Numbered from the stretch's first letter, positions 47,162-58,979 are shown. The stretch is 64,000 bases of DNA from Zhengitettix transpicula (GCA_037074705.1 CM073592.1:87485129-87549128), one strand, 5' to 3'. The notes: a model not told the origin generated them from the letters alone. Numbers and translations are program-made.

Positions 47162-48045
47162 TATATGAAGTTGAATATTGTCTTGTTATAAACATTCCCC
47201 ATGTCTTTATAAGAAAAAGTTACCAGATTACTGAAATTTAAATAAACAATTGTTTATAGTTATTCGCCTAAAATAGTTCACTATATGTTTTATAATAATT
47301 CAACAACGGAACGTATTTATAATAGTTTCCCTGTTCATGATTTCTGTGGCCAATAGAATAACTTTTACGAGTATATTAACTATATAAACTCACTTGGTTT
47401 TATTATCAGTCAGTGGTTCGGTTCCATTTAATTTTCACACTTTGAATACGTTTAAATAATAATAATAATTATGAAACAGGTTTAATAACCAAAAAATGGA
47501 AAATACTTCTGTTATATAATATCATATTGAAGAAATAAATCAGAGTAAAACACATCTTAATCAGATAGTCCAATTTTCAAAGAGCGGATTATTGACGATG
47601 GTTAGTTAAATATTCCCTGGGACGAGTTTGAGACTTTTGCTCTGACAAATCCTCAAATGCTAATTCCAGAATCTGTATAAACAAAGCTGCACGGATATGC
47701 ACGGATGGATTTATTAATTTAGAAAGTTAACTTACTCAATACCTAGACGTCTCCGTGTCTGGCTGTCGTTGGCGGTTTCGTTGAATCCCTGAGTGAACGT
47801 CCGCGTGTGAAATGTGGCTTTGCGTGACTCGCAGTCTGATGTCAGTAAACTTCTGCCTTGGCAATTCTCACGTCGGAGGCTAAAGAGTTAGTTTCTCTCT
47901 GAGCAAGTACGTCTCAGACTAGAATGTATTGCTTGGTCGGTTTCTAGAATCCACTTCTCTACTCACGCCTGAGACTGAACCTCTTCCCCGCCATGGCACT
48001 TCCAAGGATAAACGCCGTACGAGAAATTTTGTTTTTAAAACAAAC
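47162..48045. other. Gene-free segment
   Basis: Nothing recognised; there is a short (AAT)n run at about 47458-47468. Confidence 0.4.
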
Positions 48046-48055
48046 AATAATTCCG

Positions 48056-48674
48056 AAACCGGATCACTATAGCCTGGCTACCGGCGCATAAGGACATAGT
48101 AGGACACGACAGGGCAGTTCTTCTAGCGAAGATGGATGCTGATCATCAAGGAAGATCCAGCAACCTGCCAGTTTGCACCAGCAGGGACTGCAGAGTAGGA
48201 ACTGGAGGAAAAGTGGAGTAGACCTGTGAAACCAGAGGAATGCGGAGTCATCCTCAGAATTGTCAACAGCATCAGAGAAATATCGCACCCGAAAGAACTA
48301 TCTCGAAGGCAACAGGGTTGTTGTAGCCAGAATAAGAACATTGCACTCCAGTTTCACTCATTCATTCTTGATTTCCAGATCTCCGCAGCCGGTATGCAGC
48401 TCATGCAAGGAGCCCACAACAATTCCTCATGTCCTCTTTGACTGCCCCAAATAAAGCGAGATAAGAAGATCAACCATAGCCGCACATTCAATGATGGAGA
48501 ACTGCAACTCACCAGCAGCAATAAACAACCTCATAGACTTTACGATAAAAACTGATTTGTTTAAAGTAATTTGAATGTTATACAAATGTAGAACTTAATA
48601 GATGTAAGTCACTAATGACCAAAAGGTTAATGCGACGTTAAATTGTAATTAAAAAATAAATATAAAAAAATAAA
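48056..48674 (+). mobile_element. LINE 3' end with RNase H C-terminus, 5'-truncated
   Basis: The first codons read RITIAWLPAHKDIVGHDRAV, the end of a LINE-encoded RNase H domain. Further on comes a CSSCKEPTTIPHVLFDCPK segment, the Cys/His motif that closes many I/R1/Jockey-group proteins. The 3' UTR has the tail hairpin region 48607-48637 and an A-rich end. A 10-bp target duplication AATAATTCCG flanks the copy (48046-48055 and 48675-48684), showing classic target-primed insertion with 5' truncation. Frames are interrupted, so it is dead. Confidence 0.88.
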
Positions 48675-48684
48675 AATAATTCCG

Positions 48685-49926
48685 TCTGTCTCAACCGGTC
48701 ACTCCGCCGATTAGACAATAGAGGCCTTTCCGACCCGCACAATTTCTATTCTTATCCCCGAAAATGTTTTGGGCTGTCATTAAATGTTACAGCATCTCAG
48801 TGCTACAGCATATAAATTAATTTTGTAATTAATTTCTCTTAATGTTTAGAACCTTCATAATAATTGTGTTCTAACAGTGCGAATTTCTGCTACGATATCT
48901 ACGACTACACGCTTTGCGGCGTACTCGTACCCGCTGCAATGCAGCCGAATGGCCATCTTAGTGCTTTAGCGATTGTAGTTCCGATTTCTGTCTGGAAGGA
49001 CAAAAGCGCATGCGCAGTATAGCGTTTCTTCCCACTGCACTACCCGTAAAGCTAAAAAAAACTCCCTCGTTATTGTGCTACGAATGAAACAGTGCATGGA
49101 CGCAACGAGCGGCCGCATAAGTGACGAAATAGAAATAAATTATAAATATTCAGTAATTAAAAACCTTAGTTTAAAGTAGTTTATATTTTGAAAACAAAAA
49201 TAGTATTCGTAAATTTTTCGTAGTATTTAAAAAAATAACAACCCAAGGCTATTTTAAAGAAAAAATATTTAAGGAGCATCATAGCGCGAAAATCTATTGC
49301 AAGTCCCTGCATACAACAGTCCTGCACTCATGCGTCGGTTGTTTCATATATTAACATTTTTTCAACTATATACAAAGGAAAAATACTTTCGTCCTAGAAA
49401 CGCGGCTCAATTTCGTGCTTAATTATTCAACTTTTAATATTAGACACTATTCGAAACTATGTATATTGTATTAGAGATGTAGTATATTAAGGGTCCGATC
49501 AGAGTACTGGTAACTCCAACGCAGTTGTTTATTATATAGACAGAATTATAAATGTAACATATTACGCTAAGTGTGGGCTCAGAGTATTAGTAGCACTATC
49601 AATGATGTAGTTTTATTATTTTACAAAGTCATCCGCATAAAAATGGTTGCTTGTGGTGATGTAGCACATAACTCAAAAAACTCACGAGCCGCCACTGCAG
49701 TATCTAAAATATAAAAGTTGATTATAATTCTAAGTAATTAAAAAATACCTATTGATACTCGAGTATAGTAGTGTTCCGTAAATATGGATGTTTTCTGTAT
49801 AATTGAATAACGTGCAAGAAAAACTCTAGTTTCTTTACTTAACAGTCCAAAATACAGCAGATGAAATTATCTCAATTTCAATCCAATGTGGAGGTAACGA
49901 CCTATGAGATATCAAGTTATAGATAT
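48685..49926. other. Gene-free segment
   Basis: No gene was recognised. CpG-containing, more balanced composition occurs at 48880-49120 without an open frame. Confidence 0.4.
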
Positions 49927-50290
49927 TTTTATTAGGACAACAGGCTACATGAGGGTGATCCACATTGGGCAACTCCCCTTTAATAGCATAGAAAGGGATT
50001 TGAAAGGGGCGATGCGGAAGGAATGAGGAAGGTATCCAAGGATTACTAGGGACCCGGGCTATGGTTTAAGGATCCTATCCGGCATTCGCCTATACAAATG
50101 CAGGGAAAACCCTAGAAAAACCTGTTCAGGTAAGTCGGGCATTGGGTACTCGTCCCACGCGCTTCCGATAGCGGGAGAGAAGTTTGCTGTGGGGACGCAG
50201 CATTCCCTTCTCCGTGCCTCGACCAGTTTAGGAGGCAGCTGGTCGACTATACCAATGGGAATAGCGGACAACTCTTATCGTATTCCCATA
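49927..50290 (-). mobile_element. Family V retroposon, copy f
   Basis: This is a minus-strand copy with its tail near 49927 (complement of CAGGCTACATGAGGG and preceding T-rich bases). It is 5'-truncated near 50288, inside the GGAATAGCGGACAACTCTTA block. Confidence 0.75.
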
Positions 50291-51263
50291 TAGTTTTACT
50301 TACGTTTGCCTGCACAGAGATCGGAGTGCAATTCTTACTTATTGGGTGGTTATAACCATATATGTAAATAATTTAGTAATTAAAAATATTTATAATTAAA
50401 ATACTGAATATTAACGAAATTTTCCATTCTGAAATCGTACGGTAAGCTATAAAATTACTATACAAATGTCACGTGTGGGCTCGAACATGGGTCAATAGTA
50501 TACAATAACTTATTCGGTTTATTGTCCATTGATAGGGAAATGGGAGATAAGGACATAAAACTATATTGAATTAGGTCAAACAATAATACCACATTACTTT
50601 TGGAAAGCGCTACAGAAATGTAAAGAACAATATATTTTAAATGTAAAGAACATTAATATATTTTAAATGTAAATTCATATAATTTAAAGATATCTTCAGT
50701 CAGTTTCGCTAATATAAAGTCATTCCAGCCTTGAAAATAGATTAAATCAATAAAAAAAATTAGACTTTGAATACCTCTAAAAACTCTTGAGCTTGATAAA
50801 TTGTACTCAAACTCGTTTACAGACTCATCACAATACGAATAATTTGAGATAATGTTCAAGCATTTATAAATTTTGGAGCAGTAAATTAGGCTAGTGTAGT
50901 GTAAAGTTTTAATGTTATTTTATGTTTTTATTTGCATAAAAAATTCCAATCCAATGATAATAAAATCCGCTTCCGACTATACGTTATTCTAGAAGAAGAA
51001 TTTTCACGGAACAAGAATATTCGAATTGTGTCGTTCATTTTTCATTAAAGTTCGTAAAAACTTTTGTTGATGAAATGTATACATTTTGAAATATATGCGT
51101 TATCGGCGATTACAAAGCAATGTTACACTCAATATTAAGCATAGCGCGAGCCTCCTGTTGCAATCCGTTTGTGTTGGGGAGAGGACGGTGTCATCGTGAT
51201 TCAGCTCGACAGTAAAAAGCGAAAAGTCTACAAAATAGGAAATATACAACGACCTAGTAACTC
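50291..51263. other. AT-rich gene-free segment
   Basis: Nothing recognised. A stretch ATATTTTAAATGTAAAGAAC is locally duplicated near 50630. Confidence 0.4.
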
Positions 51264-51277
51264 ATATATATATATAT

Positions 51278-52281
51278 TGTAATAAACAACATGCAGGGCT
51301 AATTTAATAAATCAATTAACAACATTTACTAAGCTTTAAAAGAAATTTATTATTGTTGATAAATTTTACAATATATAAAACCTATTTTTCACGCCGAGTT
51401 CCATCCAGTTAAAACAAATACTTTAATTTTCATTTATTAATTCGTGGAATTTTTGAACATACAGTTCTTCTATCATTACAATCAAATTCGTCGAATCTCT
51501 TATCTCAGGGCCATAACTGGGTTTGATAATTAGAACAAAATCAATGTATAAACTGACAATTAACAATTCAAAATATAAAAAGTTAACCTAAAACAATATG
51601 AAAATATGTGAAAAGAAAACTGAACGAAACGAAAACTGAACGAAACCAGACTATACCTTTATAATTATCGTTTACAAATTTATATCAAAGTTTTGGTTAC
51701 TCACGGACCGTCTGTCTGGTACCAGATCTCTCTCTTGTATCTTGAAAAATACCACACGAAAAGGCCATTTTTACACAGACTCTTAACTTCATTGAAAATT
51801 TTAATACGCACGATTAAAACACTCGTCCTCTGCTATCTGGAACCTCGGGTGAGCCGCCCCCTTTGGTTCTGCTAGTGGTTGTCGGTCACCTCTATGCGAT
51901 AATTGTTCAATCAGTGTGAAGCAACCATTTGCTTCACCGTGTGAAAATTATTAAATAAATCTCTACGTAAAATATTTGCTTGCTTTCATGTAGAAATACA
52001 GGATCTCGCCATTCGTACTTTATATCTGCAAACTTTACTGTTCGTTGCTCTATCTCTCCGTGGACTTTTAAGAGTTTCATCTCTCGAACGCAGAATTTTG
52101 ACTCCTTCAGCTTTCAATCGCCGATTCCAGACTGGCTCTCTAAGTGCATACAGAGTTTAAGCGCGCGCGGTCTCCATTGTTGAACAAAGGAAAAACACGC
52201 CTTCATTGTCGCCTTTATGCATTCGTACCGCTAACAGTTTAATTATATTAAAAACAATTAATGGCCTGTTTAATTGGCATT

Positions 52282-52284
<3 letters not shown>
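51278..52284 (-). mobile_element. Family L LTR, copy L6
   Basis: This is a minus-strand copy with both termini preserved: TGTAATAAACAAC at 51278 (3' end reversed) and GGCATTACA ending at 52284 (5' end reversed). It has (TA)n on both sides (51264-51277 and 52285-52349). It shares TCTCAGGGCCATAACTGGG and GGACCGTCTGTCTGGTACC with L3 and L5. With about 1.0 kb between intact TG...CA ends, it is the best-preserved solo LTR of the family. Confidence 0.8.

Positions 52285-52349
<65 letters not shown>
52285..52349. repeat. (TA)n microsatellite
   Basis: A pure TA run of about 65 bp lies between L6 and a family X head (ACTAGCTGGGTGCCCGGCG at 52350). Confidence 0.95.
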
Positions 52350-52350
<1 letters not shown>

Positions 52351-52430
52351 TAGCTGGGTGCCCGGCGTATTTAATTGAATACTTAAATATATTCCTTGAG
52401 TATTTCAGGATATAATTGTCAATTGTCACT
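52350..52430 (+). repeat. Family X head fragment
   Basis: ACTAGCTGGGTGCCCGGCGT and the following bases match the heads at 44266 and 39562. The homology soon fades, so this is only a fragment. Confidence 0.5.
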
Positions 52431-53189
52431 CAGTCTTCATACATTACGAAATATTACATTGATGAAATTGTTAGCTAGACTCACAACTAATATAGCGTGA
52501 AAATTAACTTACATTTTCCGCAAGGATGGTAAAGTAATTAGTATTCTTCTTTATTACCATTCGATGGAGTATTGCTGTATAAAATTATACATTTTATTTA
52601 AAGAACATATTTCTGCTTTATTTCATTCCTAATAAAGGAGATATTTCCTTTGTTCGTTGCGTAGTAACGTCTTTCTCTCGCGTGACGTCATTGTCTCTTG
52701 GCGCGCAGTAATTTAATATTTAATGATAAAATTTGTATAAAGAACAACGTAAATACATACATACATACAAATATACATTCTTTTTTATTATATATATATA
52801 TATTATGGTCTCACTTCGGTCATATCAAGCTGTTTCACCGTGCTCACCTCTTTCGACGATTAGTTTAAATTTTCTATTTTGTTTTCGATAAACAAAAATA
52901 CAACAATTTTTTATTCACTAGCTATGAGAAATATGATTACTCAGGTCTTATTATCTCAGTCACCCAACCACTTTCTCCGGAGCCTTCTTTCGCACCTACT
53001 CTTTTTTGGCGCATTCCGGCGCTACTGACGTCACAGCAACAATTTCACTAATATAAAGTCATAGCAGCCTTATTCCCAAATAAGCCGCACCGCGTGGTTT
53101 AAATTGTGTTTACATACATCACACATGCCGTAACGAACTGTGGCCCAAATACATGTCACAATATATATCGTCTTCGGACATACGAAACT
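52431..53189. other. Gene-free segment
   Basis: Nothing recognised apart from a short (TA)n at about 52788-52803 and a (CATA)n run near 52755. Confidence 0.4.
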
Positions 53190-53657
53190 ATCGACCAATT
53201 TATACTTTTACTGTGTATTCTAAATTCTATGGAGCGGTCGTTCATAAGCGAATAAAAATTGACTATGAGATAAAATTTAATAAATATTCAGAGGAAGTTC
53301 TAAAGAAATTGGCAAAAAGAATAGGGTTAGTCTGTAGGTTAAGGAATATTTTGTTCCTTAAAGCAAAAAGAACAGTATTTATGTTAATAGTAGTTCCTCA
53401 TATACGTTATTTTAATTAATTATTGTTTGGTATGAGTAGTAATTTTGTTAATAAATTATATATAATATCGAATAGAGGATTAAGAGCTATAATGAATGAA
53501 AATAAATATTGTAAGATTCAGGATATGTTAAATAAATTAGAATTGTTAAATATTAGGATCCAAATTTTGTATGATGTGTTAATTTTTATTTATATAATAG
53601 ATAAGGGGTAGTTTCCCGAGTATTTAAATATTTTTCTTAATAGAAAATTAGGTGCCC

Positions 53658-53693
<36 letters not shown>

Positions 53694-53857
53694 TTTTTTA
53701 TTGAGAATCTGAATCTAAGAAGTACTAAAAATTCGATGTTTGATAGACGGTTAATATATTATAATGAGTTTCCTGTAGCTGTAAAGAATACGAATAGTTT
53801 AATTGTGTTTTTTAAAAAATATATTCTTAGAGATAAAAAAAATAGTGATAGGTAAAT
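53190..53857 (+). pseudogene. LINE (L2/CR1/RTE-like) ORF2 C-terminal remnant
   Basis: Successive frames read KLAKRIGLVCRLRNILFLKA, then VVPHIRYFN, NKLYIISNRGLRAIMNENKY, MLNKLELLNIRIQ, and finally DRRLIYYNEFPVAVKNTNSL with FFKKYILRD. This order is the typical C-terminal region of LINE reverse transcriptases downstream of the catalytic domain (a KL..L.RLR..L...K block, an LP.F.Y. block, an NRA.R.I block and an NELP...F.KKL block). Stops after RYFN and IDKG break the frame, and a (TAA)n run at about 53658-53692 has expanded inside the coding part. It is an old, inactive fragment. Confidence 0.8.
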
Positions 53858-54074
53858 AGTTGTATTGAAGCATCTGTTATTAGCTTTAAGCTGAATTGTC
53901 AAAATAAGTCATAAATATCACGTAATGTTGATAAATGTTATTATTATCTTATTATTAATTTTCAAACAGAGATGTTATATTTTCATGACGTAATGCTTTC
54001 ACAGCAGCTGAATATAAAAACTAAGAATGCTGCAATGGGCAGTTATATACAATCATTAAAATGATATTAATTAT

Positions 54075-54140
54075 ATATTATGACTATTGACAAAACTAAT
54101 AAACAAATAAACATCATTCAATTTTAAGTAATAAAAATAG
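54075..54140. repeat. Half of the hairpin MITE-like repeat
   Basis: CAATTTTAAGTAATAAAAATAGTTTATT matches (split here: CAATTTTAAGTAATAAAA and ATAGTTTATT) the left half of the repeat at 19222-19390. The right half is absent. Confidence 0.5.
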
Positions 54141-54483
54141 TTTATTAATGTTAATTAAGAAAAAATAATAAATATTAAGTTATTCATCGTTATAAAATGA
54201 CGCTAATCCGCGTCGAAATTTTTTTTATTCGAGTTTAGGTAGTTTAAGTTTCTTTTTTAAATTTGTGTGTATAAAGGTCGTTTTTACCATTGTGTATGGA
54301 ATAATGCCAAAGTTTTCTCGATAATCAACTGAAACTAACCGAAATATTTGCGGATATATCTGAGCGTTTGATCTAAAAAACACAGTATTTTATAACTAAA
54401 ACTATTTTTTATGGTATTTTTATCTTTATTAAATTTCTGTTTACATTATCGGAAAAATGTAACAGAAATTATTAATGTAGAAA

Positions 54484-54620
54484 ATTACTTGTGGAGTCCC
54501 ACAGGGGTCTCTTTTCGGTCCATTCCTTTTGCCATTCCATTTAGTGTGTAACCGACATCCATAAATATGTTAACCTCCTGAAACCCGATGCCGATGACAA
54601 TAATGTGATAATGTTGGATT
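54484..54620 (+). pseudogene. LINE reverse transcriptase motif remnant
   Basis: Around 54493-54540 the sequence reads GVPQGSLFGPFLLPF, the conserved GVPQGS.L.P.LF motif of LINE RTs. About 45 bp later another frame gives DADDNNVIML, a degenerate form of the YADD catalytic box with its usual followers. The normal spacing is shortened and the frame differs, so this is a deleted, dead fragment. Confidence 0.75.
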
Positions 54621-55611
54621 GTGGTTCGGCTTGACACAACCTAAAGGTAGATGGCGGGTTAAAGCGGTTGAATCAAATACGTTAACCCCGAATCTACAAA
54701 CGACCAAGTTGGTCATGTTCTTCAGTTATGGATTCATCATTTTCGTATTTTCCTTTCATACGTTGTTTTCGTAGTGTTGTAGGATATTTTGAATGTATTA
54801 ACCGTTTCTTTCTCATCGATGTATTTTTATAGTTACAAGTACTTAATTTTATTTCATTATCTACACATACAGTAGCGACTAGTCTTTTCCTATTTCCTCA
54901 GTAGAGTATTGAATTAAAGTCATATATACATATATCTTAAAATTATCGTTCCGAGAGGTTCAAAAACCAGTTTTATTAAACAGAACATTTAATACGTACA
55001 TCTAAACGATGTTAATAAAATCCTGCCAAGGATTTGAGGTCACCGAATCTCACCGGGACAAGAGAATTGAAATAATAATATATATCATTTTCCTCCCAAA
55101 ATGTGTTTTCTTGTCAATAGGGCTTTCTTTGATGTTACAAAAACACGTGAATACTGTTTTATTGTGCGTCGCCCGCCTACGGTCCCTCATCACCTCATTT
55201 GTATTATATGTCCTGACGGTGAACACATGAGAGGGGGGGGGGGGGGAATAGTTCCCTCGTGCACTGCGTATTATACACACCTGCAATAGCCCTGCTACAA
55301 TGAACTATCGTCATAGCCATCCATCTTCTTTAAACAAGATTTCTAAAGGTTTCTGTGTCGCTAATGTTGCCAGAGGGAGCGAAGAGGAGTAAAGCCTGTC
55401 AAGATAACAAATATTAATAATCCTTTTTTGTGCATGAGCCGCTGACTGGACTTTCTAATTTACAAATCTGCCCACCGGTCTTCTTATCCAAACAATAATT
55501 CTCGCAGTATTACACTTTTACACAGCCACAATTTACCAATGTTATTTACCATACTTACATTAATAAGTCATCTACTGATTCAAATAAAAAACTATTTTTA
55601 CTTATAAATAT
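54621..55611. other. Gene-free segment
   Basis: No gene was recognised. A poly-G run lies at about 55234-55247; open frames crossing it are spurious. Confidence 0.4.
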
Positions 55612-56614
55612 TGTAATGCCAATTAATTATGACACTAATTGTTTGGACATAAAATTTAAATTGTTTGAGAAATCCATTATAGCGGCAGGAGCTTCTAAAG
55701 CGACAATAGTGCCGAGCTTTGTTACTTTGTCGGAAAGTCAAAATGGCGTATGCGCGTTAAACTGGAGAGCACTAAAAATTAGTTGGTGACGGGACATTTC
55801 GAAGGACGGAACAAATGAGTCTAGAGCAGAGACTAGCCGTCGTTTAACGTATCATTAAGCAAAGTAGTGAATTTAAGACACAGTAAAAACACTCACGGAA
55901 GTATTATCCCGTTAATATCGCTAAGTTAGCAGTTTTTACGTCTATCAGCAGCCAAGAAAAGAGTGCAGTTTTTACGTCTGTAGCCAACAAGGAATAGTAA
56001 AGTTGCAGTTTAAGTCCTAAGCGGTAAAAAGACTAGCAAATCTATGAATCACAGGATTCATATAAGGCAAGCGGTCACCAGATAGCTGACAAAAAGGAGG
56101 ATCATCCGAGTTCCCGGGAGCCTATCAAGGTGGACTTCAAGAGTATAAAATCTGTGAGCCAATATTAGAATCAGTCTAAAATTTTTGCATTCCGAAAACA
56201 AAAGGAATGCTGGAACAAGCTGGACAGATGTGAGTAACAAAATACAAAATTAATGATTTATGTAAACGTAATTAAAGGATAGAAGTCAGATTTCATCCAA
56301 TTTTAATTGTCAAGTTAATTTCTTTTCTTTTTAGTTTTATTTCTATCGACGTAGTGTTTAGGTAAATGTGATTTGTTTGTTAATAATATTTTTAAATCAA
56401 ATTGTTGTGTCCATTACCAAACCCAGTGAAGACCCTGAGAAATTAATATTTTAAATTGTAATTGTTTTTGAGTTATTGCCACAAAATAAATAAATATTAT
56501 GTTTGTTAATTTCGATCTTTTCATTTATTAAAAGCCTTACATTGAATTATTACATTTTGGTATCAACGATTTAAATAAATTAAATTAATAAAATCCTCAT
56601 TGTTGATTCTTACA
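55612..56614 (+). mobile_element. Family L element, copy L7, with duplicated LTR end
   Basis: It starts TGTAATGCCAATTAATTATG. The first 3' terminus TTATTACA is at 56554. It is followed by TTTTGGTATCAACG, a primer-binding-like segment, then by about 46 bp that repeat the LTR 3' end (ending TTCTTACA at 56614). The body carries AAACCCAGTGAAGACCCTGA and AATAAATAAATATTATG (poly(A)-signal region). The architecture is the same as in L3. Confidence 0.75.
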
Positions 56615-56734
56615 ATACAATAATTTCCATGTTCTTATTGCAAGACAACGTTATACAGTATCACTGTGTTAAGAAAGGTTATAGAACGAATATGTATATA
56701 TGTACATATTTATACATATATATATATATATTAA

Positions 56735-58150
56735 TTTACTGCTTATAGTCGCATTAACCTGTTGGTCATTAGCGACTTACATCTTTTATGTTTTACATTT
56801 GCGGAACGTTTAAATTACTTTATATAAATCAGTTTTCATAGTAAAATCTATAAGTTTGATCATGGCTGTTGGTGAGTTGTAGATCTCCATAATTGAATAG
56901 GCGGCTATAGTTTATCTTCTTATGTCGCTATATTTGGGGCAGTGAAAGAGGACATGAGGAATGTTGTGGGCTCATTGTATGAGCTGCATACCGGCTGCGG
57001 AGATCTGGAAATGAAGAATGAGTGTGTGAAACTGGAGTGCAATGTTCTTATTCTGGCTACAACAACCTGTTGCTTTCGAGATAGTTCTTTAGCGTGCAAT
57101 ATTTCTTTGATTCTGCTGACATTTCTGAGGATGACATTCTTCTGGTTTCACTGGTCTATTCCACTTCTCCTCCTACTCTACAGTCACTTCTGGTGCAGAA
57201 TGGCAGGTTACTGGTTCTTCCTTGCTGATCATCTTCCATCTTCGCCAGGAGATCTGCCCTGTCGTGTCCTTCTATCTCCTTATGCGCCGGTAGCCAGGCT
57301 ATAGTGATCTGGTTACCGTTTCCGCGGATTTTTACTATATTTTTTGTAATTCGATTTATGCAATCATTTCTGTACACCGTACTGGTTATTTTATGCATTG
57401 CCTCCTTGGAGTCTATTAAGATGATGTTGTTGGTCACCTATTATTCCAGAAACAGTTCCGTGGGAATAAAGATGGCGTATAATTCAGCTGTACTGATCGA
57501 TACATTATGATTTATAGCGATACATTCATCTTTTCCAGTCGTAACAATAGCGCAACGAACTCCATTTGAATTTTTGGACGCGTCGGTATAGACTCTGGGA
57601 TAATTATATCTCTGTAGTAACTGATAGCATTCAGCGTTCCAGTTTGTGATGTGTGGGTTGCTTACCTTAAGCTTATATAGCGATATATCAATTGGCAGTT
57701 CGTTAAGCGTCCATGGGGGTATGTTTGCTGTGTGGTGTCGTGGTCCATCTTTGGTACAGTCATTCCTTCTTTTCATAATATACACTTTAGTGTAGTGTAG
57801 TACGGGGTTAGGTTTCTAGGTGGTTCTTTTCCTGCATTTCGAGGGGTGATGGTTTGTTCTCTTATTATTGGGTTCGACGCCTCTCCTGCCTTTACCTCGT
57901 ATCTAATTACAATAGCTTTCCTTCTTGGTCTAATTGGGATTTCGTCTGTCTCAAGTGTGAGTCTCGGTATTGGGGGTGGCCTTATAACATCCGGTTATCA
58001 TTCATTGCGTCGTTTTTGACAACGTTTATTCTTATTAGCATCCTTTTCTGTGCTGTCATATATATTAATTCTGCTACTGCAATATGTTTTATATTCATTT
58101 GCCAATCAAATCAACGTTGTTCCTATAAAGCTCAAGGATCTAACTTATAA
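56735..58150 (-). mobile_element. LINE with RNase H, 3' part
   Basis: This is a minus-strand copy of the same LINE family as 48056-48674. From high to low coordinates it shows an RT C-terminal stretch (IRPPPIPRLTLETDEIPIRP, then RRKAIVIRYEV), RNase H, a 3' UTR and the tail hairpin (56747-56777). The plus-strand 98-codon frame at 57854-58150 is the antisense shadow of the RT part. The 5' limit is only approximate. Frameshifts and stops show it is inactive. Confidence 0.85.
57130..57785 (-). pseudogene. LINE RNase H domain pseudogene
   Basis: The domain would degrade the RNA strand of the RNA-DNA hybrid during retroposition. Starting near 57640 on the minus strand, NYPRVYTDASKNSNGVRCAI has the first catalytic Asp and SISTAELYAIF the Glu. 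That frame stops at about 57441. A neighbouring frame continues with NIILIDSKEAMHKI (second Asp) and ITIAWLPAHKEIEGHDRADL (His and the last Asp). All four acidic positions are still readable, but the frame is broken once in the middle. The C-terminal Cys/His motif appears displaced downstream. Confidence 0.82.
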
Positions 58151-58283
58151 ATACGATTAAAGTTGTAAAATTGAATAATACACTCCTTTTAGTAACAATG
58201 CAGCACCATGAAGCATATTTAACAGGAATGTGAAAATTATAGACAAAATAGGAAATACAGTAGATAAACGTGTACTGAAAGTT

Positions 58284-58360
58284 TTTCCTATGCTATTAAA
58301 GGGGAGTTGTCCAATATGGATCACCCTCATGTAGCCTGTTGCCGTAAAAAAAAATTATAG
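58284..58360 (+). mobile_element. Family V retroposon, short 3' fragment (copy g)
   Basis: Only the last ~75 bp of the family are present (CCTATGCTATTAAAGGGGAG through GTAGCCTGTTGCCGT), followed by an A9 run. This severe 5' truncation supports target-primed insertion. Confidence 0.75.
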
Positions 58361-58368
58361 TGAGAGAG

Positions 58369-58919
58369 GCCTGCGAGGGCTATTCTCTCGCAGTAAATAC
58401 CTGCGAGGGATGTTCCCTCGCAGGCAGAACCTTGTAGGAGAGATACGATGGGGATACCTTTGGGGCTGCCTTTTCCTCTCCGTTTTTGAACCTAAGGTTC
58501 CCACAAGCCGAGGCACCTCGGCCGGTTCTGAGAGGTGTATGTTCCGGGGTCACAGACCTTGGGCATACGGTAAGAGTTGTCCGCTATTCCCATTGGAATA
58601 GTCGGCCAGCTGCCTCCTAAACTGGTCGAGGCACGGAGAACGGAATGCTGAGTCCCCACAGCAAACTCCTCTCCCGCTATCGGAAGGGCGTGTGACAAGT
58701 ACCGAAGCCCGACCTACCTGATGCAGGTTTTTCTAGGGTTTTCCCTGCATTGGCTTTAGGCGAATGCCGAGTAGGATCCTTAAAATATAGCCCGGGGGCC
58801 CTAGTTAACCATTGGCTACCTTTCTCTACCCTCCCGCATCCCCCCTTTCAAGTCCCTTCCTATGCTATTAAAGGGGAGTTGCCCAACGTGGATTAACCTC
58901 ATGCCGCCTGTTGCCCTAA

Positions 58920-58925
<6 letters not shown>
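58369..58925 (+). mobile_element. Family V retroposon, long copy h with 5' hairpins
   Basis: It starts with two hairpins, CTGCGAG...CTCGCAG (58371-58393) and a perfect 10-bp stem CCTGCGAGGG/CCCTCGCAGG with a 5-nt loop (58400-58424). The CAGAACCTTGTAGGAGAG block and the full family body follow, and the copy ends GTTGCCCTAAA running into (TA)n. The hairpins also precede copy i, so they belong to the element's 5' part. Confidence 0.8.

Positions 58926-58976
<51 letters not shown>
58919..58976. repeat. (TA)n microsatellite at the tail of copy h
   Basis: This near-pure TA run follows CCCTAAA directly, so it appears to have grown from the retroposon tail. Confidence 0.9.

Positions 58977-58979
<3 letters not shown>

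Noticed and set aside
48067..48341. Two minus-strand frames similar to the plus-strand frame at 56942-57304
   Set aside because: Both are antisense shadows of the LINE RNase H end; the likeness is due to the shared LINE.
52785..52805. CRISPR-like or other prokaryotic repeat array in the TA-rich regions
   Set aside because: These are simple microsatellites without spacers, and the sequence is clearly from an animal genome.
57854..58150. 98-codon plus-strand frame rich in hydrophobic residues (membrane-protein look)
   Set aside because: It is antisense to the RT C-terminal part of the minus-strand LINE, whose motifs are recognisable.
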